Part shown: positions 25,431-34,187 of the stretch, piece after piece
Layout of the letters: each line of letters begins with the position of its first letter
Numbering within the stretch: the stretch's first letter is position 1
Source of the DNA: an uncultured Christensenellaceae bacterium
GTDB lineage: Bacteria; Bacillota; Clostridia; Christensenellales; UBA3700
Reading direction: 5' to 3'
DNA length: 64,000 nt
Assembly: GCA_944381325.1 (NCBI GenBank)
Contig: CALWKS010000002.1
Coordinates: 186,001 to 250,000 of the forward strand
Notes under the pieces: generated by a model
Database searches by the model: none
Seen by the model: the letters and a program-made list of their open reading frames with translations, nothing else
What the model was told of the DNA's origin: nothing
Position numbers and translations under genes: made by a program

Positions 25431-25483
25431 TCAAAGGCTTCAACAAAAAGCCTTTATATTATTATCATAATTATGATATCATA
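25431..25483. promoter_or_regulatory. Overlapping palindromes and leader hairpin before the acetyltransferase
   Basis: ATCATAATTATGAT (25464-25477) and TATGATATCATA (25472-25483) are perfect overlapping palindromes upstream of a leader hairpin AAAGGCTT/AAGCCTTT (25431-25453). They look like an operator in the promoter region; a clear -35 box was not found. Confidence 0.4.
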
Positions 25484-25507
25484 TTTCATTTGCGCGCGCA
25501 CGCATAA

Positions 25508-25538
25508 AATAAAAAGAGCCGCGATTTGCGGCTCTTTT
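25508..25538 (-). terminator. Terminator of the repeat lipoprotein gene
   Basis: AAAGAGCCGC-AAATC-GCGGCTCTTT followed by TTATTTTAT in the minus direction. Confidence 0.9.
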
Positions 25539-25558
25539 GTCTGATGTTTAAGTTGTGT

Positions 25559-28500
25559 TTACAGCCCGCTTGCTCCGGTGGTAACCGTTGAGCCTTCAGG
25601 CAAGTTCCAGCCGGCAGGCTTTTCAGCCGCGTCTGTCTTTACGGTAACGGCGTTGTCAAATGCGTTGGGCTCGATCGTAACAACCGTGGAAGGAATGAAT
25701 ATCTCAGTCACCGCACTTCCGAACGCGCCTGCTTTTATCGTCGTTATCGTTATATTTTCTCCGTTGAACGATACTGTAGAAGGCAGAGTTATCTTATCGA
25801 GAAGCGGCATAACCGCGCTCGTCTGCTCATTGCCGTAAATGTAAGCCTTATTATCCGTCTTTACGACAATGTTGAGTTTCATCTCTTTATAAATTGTAGA
25901 CCAGCCTGTAATCGTATGCTGTACCTTTCCTTTTGCGCTCCAGTAAGTGGGCAGTTCCGTACCGTTCTTAAGCAGAGTCTCAAGAGCGCCCGCGATATTG
26001 CTGAGGTCGATGCCCGTAAGCGAAGTCGTATAGTTCCAGCCCATCTTGTATCCTATGAGACCTGAGCCTGTAGGTGCGGAATCTCTGCCCATGAACAGTT
26101 CAGCATTGTTCGCGCCCGTAAATGCGAAGTATCCTATTTCACTGCATGAAGCAGGCACGTAAACGTACTTGAGATTGGTATTCATAGCAAACGCAAGGTC
26201 GCCTATTTTCTCAAGTCCTTCGGGAAGCGTAAGGCTCTCGAGGTTTGTGCCGTAGAACGCCTGATTGCCGATAACGTTTATCGTATCGGGTATCGTAACT
26301 ACCGACAGGAAGAACTCGTCTTTGAACAGCTGTGCGCCAAGTTCAGTTACCGTATAAGTCTTATCTTTATAAGTTACCTGAGACGGTATCGAGTAATTGG
26401 TGATAGAGCCCGCAAAAGTCAGATTCTGCGCTATCGCAGACGCCTCGCCCGTACCTCTGAGCAGATAAGTTACGTTGTCTATCTCAACTAAACCGTCGCA
26501 GTTCCATTCAAGAGTAAGCTTATCGTTCTTGCTAGTCCATGTGTTGTAATTCCAGAACAAGCTCCACTTGCCCAGTATGTAATCGTATTCAATACCCAGA
26601 TCCTTGGGTCTTTCCATAGCAAGGTAAACCGTTGCCGTTACATTCTTGAACATATATGCGCCGAACTTCATTTCAGCCGCTTCCTTAGGTATGAAAACTG
26701 TCTGAATATTCGTTCTGTCAGCATAGCAGTAATCTGATATATCCGTAACAGTATAAGTTTTAGCCTCTGTATCAGTAGCTGATTTATACGTTACCGTAGT
26801 CGGGATATTGACGTACGGCGTTGTTGCGTTTACAAACTTATGCAGAATCGCTTTGCTTCCCTCATACATTATCACTTCATAATCGCCTATAGCCGTGATC
26901 GCGCTGACTTCCCAGAAAATTCGACTACTATCGATACCGTAAGACCAACTTGCTTTCAGCGTAGTGTCAACGAGTTTTTTCTCTCTTGCCATATAAACAA
27001 CAATAGTATTAAGAAGATCGGTTTCCGATATAAACGCTTCTGCAATGTCTCCCCATCTCGGAGAATCTTCTGAACGGAATGCATTTGCATTGAGAGTAAG
27101 TCCGTCAGGAACATATACCGCTGTGATTTCATCCTGAGTTCTGCCGTAGAACATCTTAGGCTTGACTTCAGATACTTTCTGACGGTTAGCGTATGTAGGC
27201 AGAATGACAAAACTTGCTTCTCCGCTGTAATGCTCGATATTGTTGTTTGAGTCAAACTCGAAGCCTTCCATCACAAGGTTGCCGTAAAGGGTCATATCTC
27301 CCTGGACGTGTCCGACAGACAAACCGTCCTCGTCAAGGTCGGTAATTTCTTCAGGCAGAGCGAGCGCGTAATAACCGCCGTTGCCGTCTGACAGATACCA
27401 GCTATCCCATACGTATCCCGCCTCAGCCATAGTGCGGTCGATAAGACTGCCGTAAGGCAACGTATTGCTGCCCTCGTACGCTCCGCTATTGAGGTCGTAA
27501 TAAGTAACCGTATAGTTGCGCACCGTCTTGGTATAAAGCGCGTTGATTACTGTATCGGAATATATCGTCATCGTGCCTCTGTCCCAGCCGTTAAATGCAA
27601 AGTCGTATTTTACGGTTGAAGTCTTAGCAAGCTGTTCAGCCGTATACACGTCGGGGTTTGCGCTCTGTCCGTAAAGTACTGTCTGAGTATCGCTGAGTCC
27701 GTTGCCGAAGTTGAACGTTACCGTGTAAGGTCTGAGCTCTTTTGAATAAGTAGCTTTGAGATATACGTCTCCGCCAACCGTAGCAACCGACGTATCCACA
27801 GCCTCACCGTCTGCATCTGTCCAGCCTGCAAAGGTGAATATGTACTGCTCTGTCATCTCTTTTTCAGGAGTTTCAGGCTCTACGGTATTTAATACTGTGC
27901 CGTAATCCGCTTTGAGCTCTTTTATCGTAGTTCCGTCGTCGTTGAGGAAAGATACGGTATACTGACGCAATGTCTCGGCAAAATGCGCGGTAAACGTATA
28001 GCTGTCGTCGATGAGGTTTACCTTTGTTTCAAGATCTTCGTGAGAAATAAATCCGCTTTCTCCTCTTTCAGTCGTATAGTTCCAGCCGTCAAAGGTATAA
28101 GTATGAGATACTGTCTGCTGTTTTACTATCTGCGTAGTGTCAGGCAGCGCGAGAGTGTCTTTCTCGTATCTTACGAACTGCGGCGCACTGAGAAGAGTCT
28201 TGCCGTCCTCTGCAAAGAACTTCACGGTGTGATATACTTCTATTTCAAGATAAACGGCATTCACCGTGATATCCTGAGTTACGTTGAGCCAGTTGGCGTT
28301 GTCCCAGCCCTGGAAAATATACGCGGTGGTAGCCGTCGTAGCTTTCTGAGCTTCTTCTGCGGAGGGTTCTTTCGCGCTTTCGCCGTATCTGACCTCCTGT
28401 ACGCTGGTCTTATCGTCGCCGTAAACGAACGTTACGGTATAAGTGTTCACCGTTGCCGTAAACGCCGCAGTAAGAGTTGTCTCTCCCTCGACCGTAGTAT

Positions 28501-31162
28501 CTTCAAGCACGACCTTCTCTCCTCCGACAGTCCAGCCGTCGAAAGCGTAAGTATACTGAGCGGAGGCTTCCTTTGTCGGATTTTCAGGCGCGATTTCAGA
28601 AAGCGTCGTGCCGTACTCCGCATTTACTCTGCGAACTTCCGTTCCGTCGCTTAAGAATACGACGTCATAGCTTCTTACATTCTCGCTGTAATGAACGGTG
28701 AAAGTGTAATCTCTGTCGATATTTTCAAAAATACCGTCGTCAACCGAAACCGTTATTTCTGTGCCCTCTGCGTTTTCGTAAGTCCAGCCGTCAAAGAGAT
28801 AATCGTACTGAGCTGTCGAAGGCTTTTTAAGTCCGTCTGCCGAAGGCTGAACAACGCTGTCCTTGCGATATCTTACGTACTGGATCTCTCCTAGCAAAGT
28901 AACGCCGTCTTCAGCCACAAAACGCACGGCGTGATAGTTTTCAACCTCGATATATACCGCGTTTACGGTCATATCCTCTGTAACGTTGAGCCAGTTGGAA
29001 CTGTCCCAACCTTTGAATATGTATTCGAATTCAGCAGTTTCGCTCTTGCCGAGGTTTTCAACAGGCTCTTTTGCGGCTGCGCCGTATTCTACGACCTGTT
29101 CTTCTCTGAGTCCGTCGCCGTAAACAAACGTAACTGTGAATTTTCTGAGAGTTTTGTTATAATTTGCGACTTCACTGTAATCGCCGCTGACCGTTGCGCC
29201 TGCCTTTAAATTCCAACCCGCAAAAGTGTAATCGTATTTTTCGTCGCTGTAAGAAAGCACGCTTTCAGGCAATTCGATCTCGCTGCCGTAAGCGAGGTTG
29301 TACTCATATAAAACGTCTTCGCCTTTTTCGTTCTTAGCGGTAAACACGACGTCGTAATATCTTACAGCCGCGCTGTACTGAGCAGTTGCGGTTACAGCGC
29401 CGTTTACGTTCTTCCATGCGTCTGTATCCCAACCAGTAAACGTATAATCGTACTGAGCATCGCTCTTCTTCGCAACTTGTTCCGCACTCGGTTCAACAGC
29501 GCTCTGTCCGTATCCGATATACTGGGTCTCGGTCAGCTTGTTTCCTTCAGCGTCTACGAAATCCACGGCGTAAACTCTGAGTATCTTATCGTAAGTTGCC
29601 GTAACGGTAAGTTCTTCGGTTACACAGGAGAATTCTTTGTCCCAACCCGTGAAAACGTAATGATACTGAGCCGTATCGTGAGAAGAAAATTCTCCGTTCA
29701 TGTTCGCGGGAGCATTTGCGCTGTTGCCGTAAGGCACGCTAACCGTATAAGTCGCATAGCTGTTTTCAACGCCGTATCTGAAGACTACTTTGAACTCTCT
29801 GAGCTTGTAAACGGCGTTTACCTTCGTATCTTTGGTAATGTTTTCAAGCGAAGAGTCCCAACCTATCAGCACGTATTTATCTTCCAGTTCAATAGTGGTC
29901 GGAGCGCTTACCTTTCCGCCGTAAGAGGTCTTTCTCTCTCCCACCAATATGCCGTCAAGATAGAAAGATACAGTGTACTGTCTGTCGCTTTTATCGTAAA
30001 GAGCGTATATGTTCATATCGCTGTCGACGTTGACAGCCTCTTCGCTCCAGCCTGCAAAAGTATAGTCGAAAGAATCATCAGACGGCTTTACCGGATCTGT
30101 CGCGGGAAGCTCCGCCGTGCCGCCCAAAGGCACGTATCTGCGGCAGTAAAGGACGTCGCCGTCATAATAATTGACAGTGTAATATCTTACGTTGTTGTTG
30201 TAAACGGCATTGACAACTCTGTCTTCTGTTACGAAGCAGTAATTGTTATCCCAGCCGACAAAAAGATAATCAGTATTTTCTGTGGGAGTCTTATTGAGTT
30301 TGCCGTTCTCATTGGTAGGAGCTACGGCGTCCTCGCCGTATCTTACGGTCTGAGTTTCAGAAAGCCCGTCGCCGTAATTGAAAGTAACGGTATAAGTTGT
30401 GTATTCTCTTGTGATATCCGCATTGACTTTTATATCCGATTTGACGCAGCTGAAATCTTTATCCCAGCCTGCAAAGCTGTATATACTGCCCTTTACTACG
30501 GGAAGCGCGGCTTCTATAGCCTGCTGAGAAGGCGCGGTTGCGGCTTTGCCGTACTCTACGTTCTCTGTTTTTATCGTAACGCCGTCCACATTGAAAGTTA
30601 CGGTAAAAGTCCTTACCCTGCTTTCGTAAACAGGGCGCACTTCAAGATCTTCGGTAACGTTGGAAAGCGGCTTATCCCAACCTGCAAAATAGTAATCATA
30701 CTGCTCGTCAGACGGTTTATCGGATGCGCTGACGTAACCGTTGAGATCGCTTCCTATCGGGAAATATGCGCTGTAAATGATGAGAGAATCGGACCAGTCG
30801 TAGAAAGTAACCTTTACGACCTCGTCCATATCCAGCCACCTTGCATACAGCACCGTTCCGTCTTCAGCGTCGATTACGGCATTGTAATCAGCAGGTAATT
30901 GCCAGATGTTGTTGTCAAAATACCAGCCTCCGAAAACGTATCCTTCTCTCTCAGGCACTGAGGTAAACAATGTGGAAATCTCGTCGTCAGATAAATTTAC
31001 GGCATTTCCTTCCCAATATACGGCATTGATGCCCGTAGACGTATCGATCTGTCCGTCTCCGTCCCCCTCTCCGGGAACAGTCTTGGTATCGCATGCCGCA
31101 AGTGCAAATGCCGCGGCAAAAACTGTCGCCAGAATAATCAGCACGGTCAAAAACTTTCTCAT
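25559..31162 (-). CDS. InlB-repeat (Listeria-Bacteroides type) and LRR_5 surface lipoprotein
   Basis: 1867 residues. The signal peptide ends in a lipobox LAAC with Cys24, so the protein should be lipid-anchored outside the membrane. About seventeen repeats of roughly 70 residues follow (to about residue 1260); each has YTVTF-like, YG-A-P and F-GWD-like blocks, the hallmark of Flg_new/InlB B-repeats with a beta-grasp fold. The last 600 residues carry BspA-type leucine-rich repeats (TVTELGAQLFKDEFFLS, IPDTINVIGNQAFYG, LPEGLEKIGDLAFAM). Such proteins are usually adhesins or extracellular scaffolds. No enzyme motif was seen. ATG follows AAGGAG. It has its own promoter and terminator. Function beyond surface binding is not inferable. 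Confidence 0.85.
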   Translation of the reverse strand: MRKFLTVLIILATVFAAAFALAACDTKTVPGEGDGDGQIDTSTGINAVYWEGNAVNLSDDEISTLFTSVPEREGYVFGGWYFDNNIWQLPADYNAVIDAEDGTVLYARWLDMDEVVKVTFYDWSDSLIIYSAYFPIGSDLNGYVSASDKPSDEQYDYYFAGWDKPLSNVTEDLEVRPVYESRVRTFTVTFNVDGVTIKTENVEYGKAATAPSQQAIEAALPVVKGSIYSFAGWDKDFSCVKSDIKVNADITREYTTYTVTFNYGDGLSETQTVRYGEDAVAPTNENGKLNKTPTENTDYLFVGWDNNYCFVTEDRVVNAVYNNNVRYYTVNYYDGDVLYCRRYVPLGGTAELPATDPVKPSDDSFDYTFAGWSEEAVNVDSDMNIYALYDKSDRQYTVSFYLDGILVGERKTSYGGKVSAPTTIELEDKYVLIGWDSSLENITKDTKVNAVYKLREFKVVFRYGVENSYATYTVSVPYGNSANAPANMNGEFSSHDTAQYHYVFTGWDKEFSCVTEELTVTATYDKILRVYAVDFVDAEGNKLTETQYIGYGQSAVEPSAEQVAKKSDAQYDYTFTGWDTDAWKNVNGAVTATAQYSAAVRYYDVVFTAKNEKGEDVLYEYNLAYGSEIELPESVLSYSDEKYDYTFAGWNLKAGATVSGDYSEVANYNKTLRKFTVTFVYGDGLREEQVVEYGAAAKEPVENLGKSETAEFEYIFKGWDSSNWLNVTEDMTVNAVYIEVENYHAVRFVAEDGVTLLGEIQYVRYRKDSVVQPSADGLKKPSTAQYDYLFDGWTYENAEGTEITVSVDDGIFENIDRDYTFTVHYSENVRSYDVVFLSDGTEVRRVNAEYGTTLSEIAPENPTKEASAQYTYAFDGWTVGGEKVVLEDTTVEGETTLTAAFTATVNTYTVTFVYGDDKTSVQEVRYGESAKEPSAEEAQKATTATTAYIFQGWDNANWLNVTQDITVNAVYLEIEVYHTVKFFAEDGKTLLSAPQFVRYEKDTLALPDTTQIVKQQTVSHTYTFDGWNYTTERGESGFISHEDLETKVNLIDDSYTFTAHFAETLRQYTVSFLNDDGTTIKELKADYGTVLNTVEPETPEKEMTEQYIFTFAGWTDADGEAVDTSVATVGGDVYLKATYSKELRPYTVTFNFGNGLSDTQTVLYGQSANPDVYTAEQLAKTSTVKYDFAFNGWDRGTMTIYSDTVINALYTKTVRNYTVTYYDLNSGAYEGSNTLPYGSLIDRTMAEAGYVWDSWYLSDGNGGYYALALPEEITDLDEDGLSVGHVQGDMTLYGNLVMEGFEFDSNNNIEHYSGEASFVILPTYANRQKVSEVKPKMFYGRTQDEITAVYVPDGLTLNANAFRSEDSPRWGDIAEAFISETDLLNTIVVYMAREKKLVDTTLKASWSYGIDSSRIFWEVSAITAIGDYEVIMYEGSKAILHKFVNATTPYVNIPTTVTYKSATDTEAKTYTVTDISDYCYADRTNIQTVFIPKEAAEMKFGAYMFKNVTATVYLAMERPKDLGIEYDYILGKWSLFWNYNTWTSKNDKLTLEWNCDGLVEIDNVTYLLRGTGEASAIAQNLTFAGSITNYSIPSQVTYKDKTYTVTELGAQLFKDEFFLSVVTIPDTINVIGNQAFYGTNLESLTLPEGLEKIGDLAFAMNTNLKYVYVPASCSEIGYFAFTGANNAELFMGRDSAPTGSGLIGYKMGWNYTTSLTGIDLSNIAGALETLLKNGTELPTYWSAKGKVQHTITGWSTIYKEMKLNIVVKTDNKAYIYGNEQTSAVMPLLDKITLPSTVSFNGENITITTIKAGAFGSAVTEIFIPSTVVTIEPNAFDNAVTVKTDAAEKPAGWNLPEGSTVTTGASGL
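27370..31030 (-). repeat. Array of about 17 InlB-type repeats (coding)
   Basis: Degenerate tandem units of about 200-230 bases, visible at protein level by the recurrent F-GW motif (for example YFAGWDKP, SFAGWDKD, LFVGWDNN, IFKGWDSS, IFQGWDNA, FAFNGWDR). Nucleotide identity between units is low, so this is an old expansion. Confidence 0.8.
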
Positions 31163-31178
31163 AACAATAACTCCTTAC

Positions 31179-31233
31179 GCCGCCCCTTGCGGCATTCAAC
31201 AATCCTTTCTCTTCTCATATGCGGAAAAACCGC
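31179..31233 (-). promoter_or_regulatory. Leader hairpins of the repeat lipoprotein mRNA
   Basis: GCGG-TTTTT-CCGC (31221-31233) and GCCGC-AAGGG-GCGGC (31179-31193) lie in the leader; the second ends only a few bases before the AAGGAG binding site. Confidence 0.4.
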
Positions 31234-31273
31234 AACTAATCTTAAAACCAGCTAAACTTTTTTACGCGTATTA

Positions 31274-31302
31274 ATTATATTATAAGAAATTTTAAAAATC
31301 AA
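31274..31302 (-). promoter_or_regulatory. Promoter of the repeat lipoprotein gene
   Basis: Minus-strand TTGATT (31297-31302), 17-base spacer, TATAAT (31274-31279). Confidence 0.8.
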
Positions 31303-31685
31303 CGCTATAAATGTAAAATCTTGTCGCCGGAATCCACCCGTTTAATCCATAATTTCAACTATAACACCAAGCAAAAAACAGAATAATTCATATCAGTAAC
31401 AGAGATAACTTAAACGGCATTTCACCGTAAGTTCGGCGCATCTGATATCAAAGTGTATTGACAGGTAAAAATATTTTTACGTACACGTGTTGATTAAACG
31501 CACTTTAATAATTTAAGACAATATCTTGCGTCGATTTCTGACTAACTTTATCAAACAAACGAAAAGTGCCGATATTTTATCGAATAATATACCGTTATGC
31601 AAATTTTATTCATTTACCGAATTTACAGTCCATACTTTATTTGCCGTCTGAAAATAAGACGGTTTTAATTAACACTTACAAGATC
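31303..31685. other. Unassigned A+T-rich intergenic region
   Basis: No gene is supported. Contents: a perfect 16-bp palindrome GTAAAAATATTTTTAC (31465-31480) directly after a + strand TTGACA, a second small palindrome ACACGTGT (31483-31490), and a + strand terminator-like hairpin CCGTCT/AGACGG followed by TTTTAATT (31644-31670). A 23-codon + frame at about 31597 lacks a ribosome binding site. Confidence 0.5.
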
Positions 31686-31714
31686 AAATAAAAAAAAGCG
31701 CCCGACAGGCGCTT
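31686..31714 (-). terminator. Terminator of luxS
   Basis: AAGCGCC-TGTCG-GGCGCTT followed by TTTTTTATTT in the minus direction. Confidence 0.88.
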
Positions 31715-31734
31715 AAGATTTCAGAAAATGCTGC

Positions 31735-32205
31735 TTATTTTACGGGATATGCAAAACGCGGATTTTCTTCAAGCTCTTTAAGATATTTTGCCGCGTAATA
31801 CTTTGCCATTGACAGATTCTGTTCAAGATAATTGCCGCATTCGTCTGCCTTTGCGCCCGGGATATCGCCCTCAAACCCGACTATGAACCTTAAAGTTTCT
31901 TTTACGTAAACCGCTATCTCTTCAGGCGAAGGCTCTCCGAACACGAGAAGATAACAACCCGTGCGACAGCCCATAGGTCCGAAATAAACTATGTCGTCCT
32001 TTATTGACGAATTTCTGAGATAAGTAGCCGCAAGATGTTCTATTGTGTGAAGCGCGGGCTGATCTATGACGGGCTCTCTGTTGGGAGCAGTCATTCTCAG
32101 ATCGAAGGTGGAAACTGTTACCTCTCCCCTCTTATCCTTTCTTGAAAGATATACTCCCGGGTAAAGATTTAAGTGATCGATGCAGAAGCTGGCTATCTTA
32201 TCCAT
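31735..32205 (-). CDS. luxS: S-ribosylhomocysteine lyase
   Basis: 156 residues, the normal LuxS length. The metal site is complete: H53 and H57 in HTIEH and C123 in DECGNY; E56 and C84 (GCRTGCY) are the catalytic acid/base pair. The enzyme splits S-ribosylhomocysteine into homocysteine and the AI-2 precursor DPD as part of methyl-cycle recycling. No pfs/mtn or methionine gene adjoins it, so whether AI-2 is used as a signal cannot be said. ATG follows GAGGAG. It forms a single-gene unit with a clear terminator; the promoter between 32206 and 32320 is weak. Confidence 0.96.
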   Translation of the reverse strand: MDKIASFCIDHLNLYPGVYLSRKDKRGEVTVSTFDLRMTAPNREPVIDQPALHTIEHLAATYLRNSSIKDDIVYFGPMGCRTGCYLLVFGEPSPEEIAVYVKETLRFIVGFEGDIPGAKADECGNYLEQNLSMAKYYAAKYLKELEENPRFAYPVK

Positions 32206-32322
32206 ATTTTCTCCTCAATGCGCAATGCGTTTATACAAATTTTGTCTGTAAAAGCGCATTATTTTACTGTAACGTAATTGTCCCGAGCTTGTCAGGCATT
32301 TTTTAAGCAAAACCGATATGAC

Positions 32323-32347
32323 AAAGAAAACCGCGGCAAGCCGCGGC
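32323..32347 (-). terminator. Terminator of the TrpXYZ-like operon
   Basis: CCGCGGC-TT-GCCGCGG followed by TTTTCTTTG in the minus direction. Confidence 0.85.
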
Positions 32348-32352
32348 GCTCT

Positions 32353-33129
32353 TTATACCATAAGCATTTTATCGCTTTCTATCTTGAACTTGTCAAGCAA
32401 CTGAGCTACGGTAAGGTTTTTCTTCTCCTCTCCGCGCACGTCATAAATTATATTGCCTTCGTTCATCATTATAAGACGGTTGCCGTAACGGATAGCGTCT
32501 TTCATATTGTGGGTGATCATGATCGTCGTAAGGTTGTTCATACCCGTAAGCTCTTCTGTTACCGAAAGCACCTTTTCAGCCGTTTTCGGGTCAAGAGCCG
32601 CAGTATGTTCGTCAAGAAGCAATACCTTGGGCTTTTTCATCGTAGCCATAAGAAGGGTCAGCGCCTGTCTCTGTCCGCCCGACAGCAGACCGACTTTTGC
32701 CGTCATTCTGTCTTCGAGTCCGAGTCCCAATATCTTGAGCTGACTCTTAAATTCCTCTTTTTCTTTTTTTGTAACTCCCCAAGAAAGACCTCTTGGCTCC
32801 CCCCTTCTATATGCTAATGCCAAATTTTCCTGTATTTCCATATTGGTTGCCGTACCCATCATAGGATCTTGAAAAACTCTGCCAAGCAGTTTAGCTCTTT
32901 TATATTCAGGCTTTTTTGTTACATTGATCCCATCAATTTCAATTTGTCCTTCTTCAGGGAAATATGTTCCGGCAATTATATTTAACATTGTAGATTTACC
33001 TGCTCCATTACCACCAATAACGGTAATAAAATCGCCCTCATCCACATTTAAATTCAGCCCTTTTAAAACTTTTTTTTCATTTATAGTACCGATATTAAAG
33101 GTTTTATGTATATTAACAAGTTTAAGCAT
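32353..33129 (-). CDS. ABC importer ATPase (TrpZ-like)
   Basis: 258 residues with Walker A GGNGAGKS, signature LSGGQRQ and Walker B VLLLDEHTAALDP; DEHTAALDP is typical of ATPases that serve the TrpX/YtrF-type permeases. Its start codon overlaps the end of the permease gene. The first half of the gene is A+T-rich with codons such as GGT, GGA, TTA and AGA. From about 32760 to the end it switches to host-like usage (GGC, CTC, CTG, CCG), so the gene appears mosaic. All motifs are intact across the switch. Likely substrate: an aromatic amino acid or similar; this is family-level inference. Confidence 0.88.
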   Translation of the reverse strand: MLKLVNIHKTFNIGTINEKKVLKGLNLNVDEGDFITVIGGNGAGKSTMLNIIAGTYFPEEGQIEIDGINVTKKPEYKRAKLLGRVFQDPMMGTATNMEIQENLALAYRRGEPRGLSWGVTKKEKEEFKSQLKILGLGLEDRMTAKVGLLSGGQRQALTLLMATMKKPKVLLLDEHTAALDPKTAEKVLSVTEELTGMNNLTTIMITHNMKDAIRYGNRLIMMNEGNIIYDVRGEEKKNLTVAQLLDKFKIESDKMLMV

Positions 33130-34172
33130 TAGTCTCCTCTTTTATCGTCTTTATTTTGTGATTTATCCACTATATCAGAGTTTGCATCTTTTATGATACC
33201 TTCATTATTATCATTGCCTACTGTTACTGTTTTAGCCTTTCCTTTAATTTTTTGCTTGATTATAGGAATTGACAGTGCAGCAACTATCAATACGGCTGTA
33301 AGTAAATTTGTATATGCTGCCTGCAAACCTGCTAACATAATAAAAGCAATTATGATACGATAAATTATACTACCTATCGCAACGCTTGCCAAAGTTGCCC
33401 AAAATTGAAATTTAGATGAAATTATGCTTTCTCCGATTATTATAGCTGCTAATCCAATAACTATTGAACCAGTTCCCATAGTAACTGACGCATTCCCTGA
33501 CCAATGTGCAATCAATGCACCTGAAAGTGCAACAAATGCATTAGAGACCATTAATCCCAGTATCTTATATCGCTCTGTATTTATTCCCTGTGCCTTTGCC
33601 ATTCTTTCATTGTTACCTGTAGCACGCATTGCACTTCCAACTTCTGTCCCAAAAAACCAATACAATACAGCTATTATTGCCGCAGCAAACAATAACCCAA
33701 AAATTAATCCAACATAGTTTTTAGGTATAGACAACAACTTTGTGAATTCTGCAAACAGAGAATTCACTCCGCTAAAAGCAAGACTGTTTGAAGGCTCCCC
33801 AACTCCAGCTCCCATAATAAGCATATTAATTGTATATAAGCCCGTCATAGTAAGAATACCTGATAATATTGGAGCTATTTTCAGTTTTGTGTTAAGCAAA
33901 CCTGTTATCATACCCGCAAAAGCTCCAACTATCATAGCAACCAACAATGATACGATCGACATAAAAATACTTTGTGCCGCACCTTGCGAAACAAATTCTT
34001 TGGACATAGTCATAATCATTGCTGCAATAGCGCCTCCACTCGTAAGACTTCCCTCAACAGTCAAATCAGCGAAGTCCAAAATACGATAAGAAATATAAAC
34101 TCCTATTGCCATTACTGCCCATAGCAAGCCTTGATTACTGCTCGTCAATAAAGTTGAAAATATTGCATCCAT
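33129..34172 (-). CDS. ABC importer permease (TrpY-like)
   Basis: 347 residues with about nine membrane helices. The motif RATGNNERMAKAQGINTERYKILGLMVSNAFVALSGAL corresponds to the ATPase-contacting EAA-like region of branched-chain-type permeases and of the TrpY family. It lies 15 bases after the binding-protein gene and overlaps the ATPase gene by one base. The whole gene is A+T-rich relative to the flanking chromosome. A hydrophilic, Asp/Asn/Lys-rich tail of about 30 residues ends the protein. Confidence 0.87.
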   Translation of the reverse strand: MDAIFSTLLTSSNQGLLWAVMAIGVYISYRILDFADLTVEGSLTSGGAIAAMIMTMSKEFVSQGAAQSIFMSIVSLLVAMIVGAFAGMITGLLNTKLKIAPILSGILTMTGLYTINMLIMGAGVGEPSNSLAFSGVNSLFAEFTKLLSIPKNYVGLIFGLLFAAAIIAVLYWFFGTEVGSAMRATGNNERMAKAQGINTERYKILGLMVSNAFVALSGALIAHWSGNASVTMGTGSIVIGLAAIIIGESIISSKFQFWATLASVAIGSIIYRIIIAFIMLAGLQAAYTNLLTAVLIVAALSIPIIKQKIKGKAKTVTVGNDNNEGIIKDANSDIVDKSQNKDDKRGD

Positions 34173-34187
34173 AGTTTTTTTACTTCT

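Noticed and set aside
29477..30898. Long + strand frame of 473 codons opposite the repeat lipoprotein
   Set aside because: It lies wholly inside a confidently coding minus-strand gene, has no ribosome binding site and its composition is that of an antisense shadow.
31597..31668. 23-codon + strand frame ending within the hairpin at 31644
   Set aside because: No ribosome binding site, no start context and A+T-driven composition.
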